A stretch of 46,344 bases of DNA. Origin: a virus. The position numbers and the translations under genes are program-made. Below, one piece after another: positions 24,401-30,474 of the stretch (positions within the stretch are counted from its first letter, which is position 1; each line of letters begins with the position of its first letter). The notes beneath the pieces were generated by a model. That model had not been told where the DNA came from, did no database searches, and was given only the letters and a program-made list of their open reading frames with translations. The DNA is taken from IMG/VR virus record IMGVR_UViG_3300044940_000032, positions 1 through 46,344 of that record; one strand, written 5' to 3'.

Positions 24401-25498
24401 CTGAGCAAGAACGTGGGCAACAAGGAGGCCCTGCAGGCCGCGCGCGACTACGCCGACCGCATCGTCGGCGAGACGCACCTGAACTACGCCGCAGAGAACC
24501 GCGCTCGCCACATGCACCCCAACGGCTGGGGCGGCTGGGGCCGGGTGATGTGGCAGTTCCGCTCGTACCAGCAGGGCATGATCTACCTGGTTCTCAAGAA
24601 CCTGATCGATGCCGCCAAGGGCGACAAGGAGGCTCGCCGTGCTTCGTATTACCTGGCCGGCACCATGCTGGCGTCTGCCGGCGTGAGCGGGCTGCCCGGG
24701 GCCGCGACGGTGTTCTTCGTGGCGCAGGCGATCTACAACGCGTTCAAGGACGACGACGACGAAAAAGACCTGCGGCAGATGTTTTACGCGGGTCTGGAGG
24801 AGGTCCTCGGCACCACCGGGGCCGACATGGCCATGAAGGGCTCGCTGGCGGCCATCGGGCTGGACATCTCGCAGCGAGTCGGCATGGGCGACATATTCTC
24901 GCCGGTGCGCTTCGGCCCGGACCACCTCAACCCGAGGGATCAGGCAGTGGGGTACTTCGGCGCAATGGTAGGGGGTGCGGCGCTGGGCGTGCTGGCCGAC
25001 TACTGGAAGGCCGCGAACCTGGCCGCCGATGGCGAGTTCGCCCGCGCCGCGCAGACGGCGCTGCCGAAGGTGTTGTCGGACCAGATCCGCTGGGGTCGCG
25101 AGATGACGCAGGGCGTCACGGACTCGGCTGGACGGGTGCTCGTCACCCCCGAAGAACGCGACTTCGTGGACGCGCTGGCCCGCGCCGCAGGTATCCCGAC
25201 GGTGGAAGACGCCCGCCGCACCGAGCGCCGTCAGGCGCTGTTCGAGGCGCGCGAGAAACGCGACCGTGTGCGCAACCAGCTGCTCGCGAAATTCGCCCGG
25301 GCGCGCCTTGCCGGCGAGCCGGTCACGGACATCCTCGACGAGATCAACGAGTTCAACGCCCGCCACTACGACGCGCGCATCACGCCGGCCAGCCGCGAAG
25401 CGGCGGTGCGCAGTACCCGCATCCGCAGCATGGAGCTGCGAAACGGGGTGCCGGTGCGCAAGCGCGATCAGCAGCTGGCCGAGGAACTCGGCATCTGA
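18482..25498 (+). CDS. Giant polyvalent internal virion protein with HExxH motif and LPD38-like C-terminus
   Basis: This 2338-residue protein is probably the large ejection protein delivered into the host with the DNA (T7 gp16 position). Visible parts: a helical N-terminus, a Gly-rich hydrophobic stretch (FVGGAVLGGTLGAGAGG, about 310-330), a coiled coil near 475-530, and a zincin-like HELGH at 1175-1179. A long C-terminal region (about 1350-2338) includes SFLLTNLSQPW near 1837 and GWGRVMWQFRSYQQG near 2020, as in large polyvalent proteins of the PLxRFG/LPD38 type. Linkers at about 617-687, 1026-1088 and 1268-1321 are Ala/Gly/Pro/Arg-rich and coincide with three +1-frame genes. ATG 18482 is preferred; a GTG at 18404 overlaps the previous gene. 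Confidence 0.75.
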   Translation: MSFLSELRAALGPEWDSRSDEEILSAYADAAGMSPGQVADLAGYRTGGGTMNRERLSGSIDRYQSGLYDVGRAAANYLGAKGLADTFDTRRRRNEFAADVAAERASALGSIDSYKDVDWLSPSSVGNYALGLGIQALPYSLEFILPGTAARMGLRGTQAARAAAIAVGDTAAASRAAWKLRGASLGTGVAASYPSSVGDIMSSQREQAGTTDDASAFALGVPYAALNLLSPIDTALAQGRLFRSPLRALDNVGGWRGVAARTAATGLRTGVQEGLNEVGQEAMNQLGRMQVDPTEAFLSDAARNRFAESFVGGAVLGGTLGAGAGGWRRNQIDLLKDTPQATDMPKGVGGLPESTSPSTGGLQENKTPLLLGWEPRYNVFPDGTIAALADDELAHRYGLKPQQLWDIRNTGTPRAPETPRIDPEMAGADLSPGAPRKLDLSGEAAPAADVGVRPTEPSSAPAENPGLQEIQRRILESRAVAMEQAAAKRAEIAQAIARKKEEFEAAKARAVEVLGNMKMGSRHVELFMDLERQRNAGLIDEEEFINDAALLSRSELGRVKKLIEQRDAAQAEDVNKVDTAPGGANDQRDAAQVKAAQSQPAQAEDINRVITTPRATNEQPDVPGTARGPAGAPVGGGAVAGGSLGIVRPAAADAARPVGGTAATAGVSGPATGTVAVEPAAGAPAALTTTTPAGPLDAVQRRRMTTDQLRPIAEDLLRRAGVKPDATRLVKRKVNGKMVATPRTALDVTIDMLRADDMDTALVEGVTGIDFVAGTIGKPLTLDQATLLAEQRTGKKISKQAAQARLAKYGIDPKIIEKISAVDTADTVSEAELGLGQEGAEALPGFRVDESLSDAAASGVIDVADGNPRMTRRAAEAAQQWLKQEPQAAQVMENAQGKLSKSVQDKQAVAEATAAPTAGENPQYVEKRRVLAAVKAELERRQEIERQALAAPSKYKPGTVQWELRRALDEGNITEGDIAEARDAFNEDLLDTDPTWDDLTPQEQAYWTGVYIGNFEGRISDREYAREWQDILDSARQRITERQAQANLPAAPGGSGRVVRAPAAAQGVQEGDDRAAPQVLRSAGTDAVALDESLTRAVRREEMARHPAFAAAVTRLQRAGLGHILDWVSAWRVAPSVGPNGEVVADGWVSGDRAGNFTLTLREDLGQDQTWVTTHELGHIADMAPYGGAYSSDARLQPGGEIYNELDTLYLSGSKLWSDVWEWPFNAPPAEQGGEIFANLFAAYTSPGLRPRLQADAPLAFAFIQGAVRAIQAQNRPSGDPFVETQIRRRAAQQFVKAGVLQPAVQGDAGAGRADQGRQGVNRSVGANRAAEADRAVNRGARLSQLPAPSARTGGIRGLVSNLFNDGLWRTYPSLLGWMSGEQLADRFKNAKGIGPAVKAFSDLSARMAGRAMQIQATSDALLARLNSLRRRDPAGHETLSKLLLQSSELRMWPNKEFRDESKANDHIEDTVENRAAHARLRAMWNSASSEVRALYEAVIADHDTRYKAKVTALRKGVVSSFYPDLNDDGKGLSREEIDRIAEAKRKDMGKLMEELGTTKRRARELRHLRDELEKLDDQFTRMPGPYFPLMRFGDHVVSIKSQAFQAAERALIRASDALRHAEATSDPDADLEEERKAVKDAQAAVARLKASGDDYRVVFFETIGEAREYREMAEAQLGEDYEISQSIKDQYLRQIDAVSPTFMRRLERRLAANFEGEKGDQIRQSVREMYIEMLPENSMMKATLKRATVAGYSDDVIRVFSASAIRDAHGISRLEFQAPLRDALDQLRFDRANVDAKIVGAELARRLEMNFRFERHPVLAALTNVTYMTRLGLSPSFLLTNLSQPWFVSAPIIAARHHFKTIGELRRATVAAVQMLRFDWKDQKTAQFQFNPERAFKAGQITEDEMLMLKSLLDSGRIDITITQDLGVAAQGEAHNWLNKATQMMGLPAQQLEVLNRVSTALAAYRLERQLQLSKNVGNKEALQAARDYADRIVGETHLNYAAENRARHMHPNGWGGWGRVMWQFRSYQQGMIYLVLKNLIDAAKGDKEARRASYYLAGTMLASAGVSGLPGAATVFFVAQAIYNAFKDDDDEKDLRQMFYAGLEEVLGTTGADMAMKGSLAAIGLDISQRVGMGDIFSPVRFGPDHLNPRDQAVGYFGAMVGGAALGVLADYWKAANLAADGEFARAAQTALPKVLSDQIRWGREMTQGVTDSAGRVLVTPEERDFVDALARAAGIPTVEDARRTERRQALFEAREKRDRVRNQLLAKFARARLAGEPVTDILDEINEFNARHYDARITPASREAAVRSTRIRSMELRNGVPVRKRDQQLAEELGI
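20331..20543 (+). CDS. Nested small gene (+1 frame) inside the giant virion gene, 70 residues
   Basis: This 70-residue reading frame begins MSSLTYLELPEDLLEPLLAG and continues with EASELFDLLLQTP and PRLESAALRLELWQW. It looks like an ordered, acidic-amphipathic helical protein with balanced composition. The giant gene's frame over the same bases is low complexity (runs such as GGGAVAGG and VEPAAGAPA). That contrast suggests the small frame is the constrained one. ATG at 20331; the upstream ribosome site is weak, so coupling to translation of the host gene may be needed. Function unknown. Confidence 0.5.
   Translation: MSSLTYLELPEDLLEPLLAGVLSLAEASELFDLLLQTPQGQWVVLPPRLESAALRLELWQWSPPQGRPLH
21558..21746 (+). 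CDS. Nested small gene (+1 frame) inside the giant virion gene, 62 residues
   Basis: This frame starts at GTG 21558 with GGGAG seven bases before it. After a Ser/Pro-rich start it contains an apparently helical domain, HLVDLAELYARRLPPKEFKR followed by EMIALHRKYFD. The giant protein's own frame here is a Pro/Ala/Gly/Arg linker (NLPAAPGGSGRVVRAPAAA). Same relative frame as the 20331 and 22287 frames. No recognised family. Confidence 0.5.
   Translation: MNGKTSSTPPASESPNDKPRQISPQHLVDLAELYARRLPPKEFKREMIALHRKYFDPQAPTP
22287..22445 (+). CDS. Nested small gene (+1 frame) inside the giant virion gene, 52 residues
   Basis: A perfect AAGGAG at 22275-22280 stands six bases before a GTG at 22287. The 52-residue product is a Lys/Ser/Pro/Ala-rich basic stretch followed by VFYSRPYKVTPGLAELIKAG. 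The giant frame over it is a Gln/Ala/Arg/Gly-rich linker. The strong ribosome site makes this the best supported of the three by initiation signal. Function unknown; the basic tail could bind nucleic acid or another protein. Confidence 0.5.
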   Translation: MQSKPKTAPVATPSSKPKSAAAQPSSSSKQVFYSRPYKVTPGLAELIKAGKV

Positions 25499-28400
25499 GG
25501 GTCGGCGCGCGGCGCCACGAGCGCCACGACGTTGTCGGCGGCCGGATGGTCGAACGCCTCGACGTCGAGGTTGTCGACGAGGATCTTGAACACGTAGGGC
25601 CGCACGTTCTGCGCGTACTTCGTGCCCTTGAACAAGTCGATCTGCCGCGTCGCCTTGCGCAGACTGCCAGGCTGCTTTTCGAACAGGCCCATGTTGACGG
25701 CGTTGAGCACGGTCTGGCTGTACGACACCTTGCGCTTGGCACACCAGTCCCGCAGGGCGTCGGTCTTGACGTAGATGTAGCGGCCACTGAGGACCGCGCG
25801 GCCCAGCACGTTGGCCGGCACGTAGTCGTTGAGCGGGATGTCGATGACGTTGGGAGAGTCGACGTTGATGCGACCTCGATGGGTCTCGTTCTGCGTCAGC
25901 AGGATGTTGCCCGAGATGTCGCTCAGGAACATGGTCAGCAGCAGTCGGGTGTCCGTGGGCAGCAGCTGCTCTTCTGCGAACTCGTAGCCACGGTCGTGCC
26001 AGCGTTTGAACTCGGCCGTCAGGTCGTCCAGCTCGAAGACCTTGAGCCCGAAGACCTTGAGAATCCGGCGCATCAGCAGGACTGCGCCAAACGCGCGCCA
26101 CAGTATGCGGCCGTCCTGCGCCCCACCCAGCAGCTCGCGGGCCTTGCTGGCGCACTCGATGCCGGCCTTGTTGAGCGCATCGGCCCCCTGCATGCACATG
26201 CCGTAGTGGATCACGGCGCCAACGGCGCCCGCGCAGTCGTTGAGCGCGCTGCGCGCAATGGTCTCCTGCATGGCTCGTTCGGCGCTCACTGGGGTCACCC
26301 CGGAGCACTCGATCTCCAGCAGGCGCATCTGCACGGCGCTTGACTCCGTGCGGTCGGCCGCGATCAGCTCGCGGTGGCTCTTGTTGGTCGACATCAGGTT
26401 GATGAGGGCCATCTGCTCGCCACCTTGCAGGCTCAGGTCAGAGCGCATGCGGCTCTTGGAGATGCCGTTGCCCACTGCGCTGACGAGGGCGGCCAGGTCG
26501 CGCGGGTCCACGTCCTCCATCTCGTCCATGAACCCGGGCATGGTGCCGCTTTGCAGCAGCATCGCCTGGCGGGCGTTGCTCGTCGACGAGTTGCGATCCA
26601 GCTGCAGGCACACCCCCGTGGGGATGCCGTAGGCCAGCGCGGCGGCGTGCATGGCCGAGGTCTTGCCGATGCCGGACTTGGGGCTGTGCAGCGTGACCGT
26701 CAGGCCGATGTTGGGCAGTGGCGATCCGGGGTAGTAGTTGCCCTGCATGAATGCAAGCAGCGGGCTGGCCCACGCCAGCATGATGGCCAGCTGGTACGGC
26801 CGGAAGTTGGCGTCCGAGTAGAACTCGTTCAGGTACTCGATGTGACGCCGGGCGCGCGGCAGCACGTACTCGTTCCAGACCTCCGGCCCCCAGTGCGCCG
26901 TCGGATTGGCCGGCAGGGGCACGCGGTATACTTGACTGCGGGCGCGCAGCTTGTCGCTGACGACGGCCTCGTACACGTGCCCGGTCTTGGTGATCAGATG
27001 AACCCCCTGGGCGACCACCAGATCGCCCTCGGCGTTGAAGATGGTGCCGAAGCGTTCGGTGATCTTCGGGCGCTGGCCGACGGTGCGAATGCGCTCGACG
27101 GCAGCCTTGACGTAGTCTTCCATGGCGGTCTTCGCAAGATTGGTGGACGGGTAGACCTGCACGTTCTGACTGGCGAGAACGCCCAGGAAGTCGTTGCGCA
27201 GGGCCAGTGACTTGGTGGGCATCGTGTAGCGCGCGGTGCGCTTGCGGGCGGGGTCGTAGACGCAGTAGACGGCGTGTGCGGGGTCGCCGTCGCTCGTGCC
27301 GGGAGCCCACGATTCGAACCAGAACGGCACGCGACAAAACGGCTGAAAAAGCTGTTGGCTGACATCCTCGCCCTGCGGGTTCTTGCTCTTCACGGACATC
27401 TGGGCGAGCATCACGAACCCGTCGCCGTCGCGCTTGATCTTGAAGCCTGCGGGTATGCAGCCTTCCCAGCCGTATGCGCCACCTTCGCCTGAGTCCTCGT
27501 CGTCACCGTCGCCGGGCAGGTATTCCTGCGGCGCGGGCTCGGCTGGCTGCGGGGGTGTCCCGAGCTGCTCGATCTCCTCGGGTGTCAGACTGCCGAGCTG
27601 TATCGGGCTCTTGACCTTGCCACGGTACGCGCACGACGCGCACGCGTTCGGGTTCTCGACGGCAAACGATTCGCACGTGGCGGGGCCGGTGGCCCAGCGG
27701 TCGAACTTGGCCTGCGTGTCTGCCGGGTCGTACTGCGGGTGCCCGCTGCTGCACTCGTGCGCCAGCCGCTCGCCGTCGTGGACGAACTTGATGACGCCCA
27801 GCATGATGCGCCAGTAAGGCTCGGGGACGTTGCCCTTGAGGTCCACGGCATGCCGCATGGCCGGGCAGTCGCGCACGATCTTCGACAGGTGTCGTGGCGG
27901 GCCGATGTACTGGTCGATCCCCTCGATGAGGCTGGCCTTCGCGCCCCCGTTGGTCTTGGCTGGCCTGGCCTTGGGCATGAACGCCGACACGCGAGCGGCC
28001 AGCGTATCCGGGGTGTAGGTCTTGCCCGTGCCGAGAACCCTGACGACCTCGCCACTGGGGTGCACCGAGCCCGGTGGTCGCAGCACGCGCACCGCGTCGC
28101 CAGTCACGGTCGGGTCTATGCGCAGCCCGTGCGACAGCGCCATGGACTTGACGCCTTCGGCCAGCGGCTGCCACTCGGGCACCGACAGGTCGCGGTCGAG
28201 GCAGTAGTAGACGTGCAGGCCCGCGCCGCTGGAGACCACGTAGGTGGCCGGCATGGCGTTGTCCTTCATCCACGCCACGAGTGCCTTCAGCGCGTGGGCC
28301 TGCGTCTCGTAGACCGCGTCGCCGTGCTTGGCGAACTTGGCCTCGCCCGCGTCGATGTCCAGGCAGATGCTGCGACGCAGCATGGCGTTGGACCTGCGCC

Positions 28401-28581
28401 GCCCGCCACGCTCGTGGAACGATGCCGTGGCGAAGTACAACCCTTGGGTCTGCTGGCGCTCCTCGGTGGCCGCCACCAGCGCGTCGATCGAGTCGACCCA
28501 GACGTGTGTCTTGGTGCTGCCGAGGAAGAGGCAGTAATGCCCCGCGTGCGGCAGAACCGCATCGTAGAACGGCCTGAGCAT
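25468..28581 (-). CDS. Primase-helicase (AEP primase domain plus P-loop ATPase)
   Basis: This 1037-residue protein should prime and unwind phage DNA. The N-terminal archaeo-eukaryotic-type primase has the DxD metal site (LDIDAG, D75/D77), SSGAGLH (117-123) with the catalytic His, and DPTVTGDAVRVLRPPGS (156-172). A Cys cluster (CESFAVENPNACASC) follows at about 365-380. The C-terminal ATPase has Walker A SPKSGIGKTS (K640) and an acidic Walker B (FMDEMED, D686/E687). The ATG at 28581 overlaps the stop of the upstream HTH gene (ATGA). Its 3' end overlaps the giant virion gene's end by 31 bp on the other strand. Longer readings of this frame beyond 28581 lie over the HTH gene and are rejected. 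Confidence 0.85.
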   Translation of the reverse strand: MLRPFYDAVLPHAGHYCLFLGSTKTHVWVDSIDALVAATEERQQTQGLYFATASFHERGGRRRSNAMLRRSICLDIDAGEAKFAKHGDAVYETQAHALKALVAWMKDNAMPATYVVSSGAGLHVYYCLDRDLSVPEWQPLAEGVKSMALSHGLRIDPTVTGDAVRVLRPPGSVHPSGEVVRVLGTGKTYTPDTLAARVSAFMPKARPAKTNGGAKASLIEGIDQYIGPPRHLSKIVRDCPAMRHAVDLKGNVPEPYWRIMLGVIKFVHDGERLAHECSSGHPQYDPADTQAKFDRWATGPATCESFAVENPNACASCAYRGKVKSPIQLGSLTPEEIEQLGTPPQPAEPAPQEYLPGDGDDEDSGEGGAYGWEGCIPAGFKIKRDGDGFVMLAQMSVKSKNPQGEDVSQQLFQPFCRVPFWFESWAPGTSDGDPAHAVYCVYDPARKRTARYTMPTKSLALRNDFLGVLASQNVQVYPSTNLAKTAMEDYVKAAVERIRTVGQRPKITERFGTIFNAEGDLVVAQGVHLITKTGHVYEAVVSDKLRARSQVYRVPLPANPTAHWGPEVWNEYVLPRARRHIEYLNEFYSDANFRPYQLAIMLAWASPLLAFMQGNYYPGSPLPNIGLTVTLHSPKSGIGKTSAMHAAALAYGIPTGVCLQLDRNSSTSNARQAMLLQSGTMPGFMDEMEDVDPRDLAALVSAVGNGISKSRMRSDLSLQGGEQMALINLMSTNKSHRELIAADRTESSAVQMRLLEIECSGVTPVSAERAMQETIARSALNDCAGAVGAVIHYGMCMQGADALNKAGIECASKARELLGGAQDGRILWRAFGAVLLMRRILKVFGLKVFELDDLTAEFKRWHDRGYEFAEEQLLPTDTRLLLTMFLSDISGNILLTQNETHRGRINVDSPNVIDIPLNDYVPANVLGRAVLSGRYIYVKTDALRDWCAKRKVSYSQTVLNAVNMGLFEKQPGSLRKATRQIDLFKGTKYAQNVRPYVFKILVDNLDVEAFDHPAADNVVALVAPRADPQMPSSSASC

Positions 28582-28847
28582 CAGGCCTCCTTGCTGAGCG
28601 CCTTGCTGATCGTGTCGAGGCGAGCCTTCATCTGGGCTCGGTGGTCGACTTTCTGTACGGGCAGGGTGCCCTCGTCGATGGCCTTTTGCAGCAGGTCGAG
28701 CGCGCGCTTGACGCGGCGGTCCATGGGCTTGCGCGGAGAGTACTTGCCCCGCACCCACAGGTTCACCGTCACGCGCGCCGTGCCGACGAGTTCGGCGAAC
28801 TGCCCCTGCGATAGCCCCGCCCGCTGGATCAGGGAGAAGTCGAACAT
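28581..28847 (-). CDS. Small helix-turn-helix DNA-binding protein (Cro/CI-like)
   Basis: This 88-residue protein has a classic HTH: GLSQGQFAELVGTARVTVNL and WVRGKYSP at about residues 11-38. The first helix carries Q-x3-A, the recognition helix carries RVTVNLW. The rest is a charged helix that may dimerise. It is translationally coupled to the primase-helicase by ATGA, so it probably regulates early transcription or acts at the origin. A terminator-like hairpin separates it from the upstream gene. Confidence 0.75.
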   Translation of the reverse strand: MFDFSLIQRAGLSQGQFAELVGTARVTVNLWVRGKYSPRKPMDRRVKRALDLLQKAIDEGTLPVQKVDHRAQMKARLDTISKALSKEA

Positions 28848-28860
28848 GGATGCTCCACTG

Positions 28861-28889
28861 GGAGAAAGAGGGGGGGCCGCAGCCCCCCT
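28861..28889 (-). terminator. Terminator-like hairpin after the ssDNA-binding-type gene
   Basis: On the leftward strand AGGGGGG pairs with CCCCCCT around a short GC loop (28869-28889), then CTTTCTCC follows. The U-run is imperfect, so termination may be partial and let some transcripts continue into the HTH and primase genes. Confidence 0.55.
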
Positions 28890-28893
28890 TGGA

Positions 28894-29892
28894 TCAGTCG
28901 TCGGTCGAGTTGAGGACGCTCGCCAGCTCGGTCAGCAGTCCACCACCATCGTCCTCGCTTGCAGCGGGTTTCGGCGCGGGCGCCGGGGTGGACTTGGGCT
29001 TGGCCGCAGCACGGGGCTTGGTCGAGGCGGCGGGAGCCCCCAGAACCACGTCTTGCGCCTCTTGTGCCGCGACCTTCGGCGCGGGCGCCGGGGTGTCGGG
29101 CACAGCGAGCCTGGGCGCTGCAGCGGGGGCAAGAGCGGGACGCGGCACCTCATCAGCCATGCGCACCGACGGCGTGCCGACGATGTCCTTGATGATCTGC
29201 TCATCGTACATGGCCGCGAACTTCTCGGCAATCTCCGGGGCGACCAGACCCTTGGGCTCGAATTTGAGCTTCGGGCTCGGCGCTTCCTGATCGAACGAGA
29301 TCTTGAGCACGACCTCGTTCATCTCCTTGCCGTGCGAGTCCACGATGCGCGCGGCGTCGGACAGCGAGGCGCGGGAGCCGGCCGGCACGCTCAACAGGTA
29401 CGGCTGCAGCTTGGGGTCCTTGGGGTCGACAACGGCCAGGCGTGTGCGCACCGTGCAGGCCGTGCCCTTGCCTGCGGAGCCATCCGCGTTGAGCTTGGTG
29501 CCCCACTGTGCGTGCGGGCACAGCTGGCAGTTGCTCGCCTGCGGGTGCTCCACCGACGGGTCCGGGCGCTGACCGTCGTAACTGAAGCAGGTGGGCTTGG
29601 AGCTGTCGCCGTCATCGCCCTCGACGTAGCTCTTGGCGTAGAACACGCGCGCCCGGGCGTTGCCGCGCACGACGGTCAGCTGCAGGCTGGCCACCGGCAC
29701 TTCTTCGTCGTCGAGGGTGCGCATGAGGGGATGGCGCGAGCCGTCCTTGACGATGGTGAACATCTTGCCCTTGATGGACAGGACGGGGTAGCTCGAGCCG
29801 CCGATCATGAGGTCGGCATTCATGCTGCGCGGGCGATCGCGCTTGGTGGCGGTGGCGGGGGCGCTGAAGTCAAACGGGACAATTGCAGTCAT
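28894..29892 (-). CDS. Probable ssDNA-binding protein with acidic C-terminus
   Basis: This 332-residue protein has a beta-rich N-terminal domain (about 25-225) with a Cys pair CQLC near 122-125 and a further Cys (GTACTVR) at about 147. A long Ala/Pro/Lys linker (about 250-310) and an acidic tail ending LNSTDD follow. An OB-like body, flexible linker and acidic tip are the layout of single-stranded DNA-binding proteins that recruit partners through the tail (T7 gp2.5 is an analogue). Its position among replication genes agrees. The exact family is not recognised, so the function is inferred. ATG 29892. Confidence 0.55.
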   Translation of the reverse strand: MTAIVPFDFSAPATATKRDRPRSMNADLMIGGSSYPVLSIKGKMFTIVKDGSRHPLMRTLDDEEVPVASLQLTVVRGNARARVFYAKSYVEGDDGDSSKPTCFSYDGQRPDPSVEHPQASNCQLCPHAQWGTKLNADGSAGKGTACTVRTRLAVVDPKDPKLQPYLLSVPAGSRASLSDAARIVDSHGKEMNEVVLKISFDQEAPSPKLKFEPKGLVAPEIAEKFAAMYDEQIIKDIVGTPSVRMADEVPRPALAPAAAPRLAVPDTPAPAPKVAAQEAQDVVLGAPAASTKPRAAAKPKSTPAPAPKPAASEDDGGGLLTELASVLNSTDD

Positions 29893-29909
29893 GATGGATC
29901 TTCCTGTGG

Positions 29910-30290
29910 TTACGAACGACGAAAGCCAACCGTGCGCTCGACGCGCCAGTTGATACCGGGGGGCAGGTCTTGCTTGTCCTTGGTGTACTCCTCGATGGCA
30001 GTCTTGTTGACCCGCCGGTCAAGGAACACGAACGGGTCTTCCTGCTGGGCCAGGAATTCACGGAACAGGTCCCAGTCGGCGAGGCTCGCCGAAGTGCGGA
30101 TGGTGGCATACGCGGTGCCGGCATCGGTCTTGAACGACGTGACGCCGGTCTCCTCCATCTTCTGCAGGATGAACGCCTCGGCCTTGTCCATGGCCTCCTG
30201 CACGGGGGCGACCTTGGCCTCGTACTCGGCCTTGAGCTGGGCCTTGCGGTCGCGCAGCTCGATGTACTTCGCGATGACTTGGTCGATCAT
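29910..30290 (-). CDS. Gp157-like small phage protein
   Basis: This 126-residue protein has an N-terminal charged coiled coil (residues 5-50, ELRDRKAQLKAEYEAKV) and a compact domain containing GVTSFKTDAGTAYATIRTS and ending DLPPGINWRVERTVGFRRS. Such proteins (Gp157-like) are common in phages next to recombination, ssDNA-binding or helicase genes, but their role is not established. ATG 30290 is chosen because AAAGGA precedes it. A sigma70-type promoter with an overlapping inverted repeat sits just upstream. Confidence 0.7.
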   Translation of the reverse strand: MIDQVIAKYIELRDRKAQLKAEYEAKVAPVQEAMDKAEAFILQKMEETGVTSFKTDAGTAYATIRTSASLADWDLFREFLAQQEDPFVFLDRRVNKTAIEEYTKDKQDLPPGINWRVERTVGFRRS

Positions 30291-30312
30291 GTGGTGGTCC
30301 TTTCTGGTGGGG

Positions 30313-30346
30313 GATCGACTATACACCAGCGTGTTAAGTCGATCAA
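30313..30346 (-). promoter_or_regulatory. Leftward sigma70-type promoter overlapped by an 8-bp inverted repeat
   Basis: Reading leftward: TTGATC (30341-30346), 17 bases, TATAGT (30318-30323). GATCGACT at 30313-30320 and AGTCGATC at 30337-30344 form a perfect 8-bp inverted repeat with a 16-base gap that covers both hexamers, as expected for an operator of a dimeric repressor. It would drive the Gp157-like and ssDNA-binding-type genes. Confidence 0.65.
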
Positions 30347-30474
30347 GGGGGTCGCTTCAGCGGCACCTTGCGGGCTGACGCCTTGGCTCGGGCAATGGCG
30401 CGCTCCATGATGCGTCGCGCCTCGCTGGCATCGGGCTGCACGGGGCGCGGAGTGGGCTTGGGTCTTGGGGTCAA
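30343..30474 (-). CDS. Very small basic protein after the helicase
   Basis: A 43-residue frame starts at TTG 30474, overlapping the helicase TGA (TTGA), and ends at 30343 within the next promoter. The product is Pro/Arg/Lys-rich with a short helix (SEARRIMERAIARAKASARK). GGAGG lies about 10 bases before the start. Such tiny basic proteins are frequent in phage early operons; no function can be assigned, and it might be untranslated spacer. Confidence 0.4.
   Translation of the reverse strand: MTPRPKPTPRPVQPDASEARRIMERAIARAKASARKVPLKRPP

Noticed and set aside
22382-26308. Leftward 1308-codon open frame antisense to the giant virion gene
   Set aside because: Its amino-acid make-up (His/Arg/Gln-rich, no ordered segments) is the typical shadow of a GC-rich gene on the other strand, and it crosses two confirmed genes.
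28582-28758. N-terminal extension of the primase-helicase beyond 28581
   Set aside because: The extra 59 residues overlap the HTH gene and are Pro/Arg/Gln shadow sequence; ATG 28581 is coupled to the HTH stop.
27739-30378. Rightward 879-codon open frame over the primase, HTH and ssDNA-binding-type genes
   Set aside because: It covers three well-supported leftward genes and has no protein-like pattern of its own.
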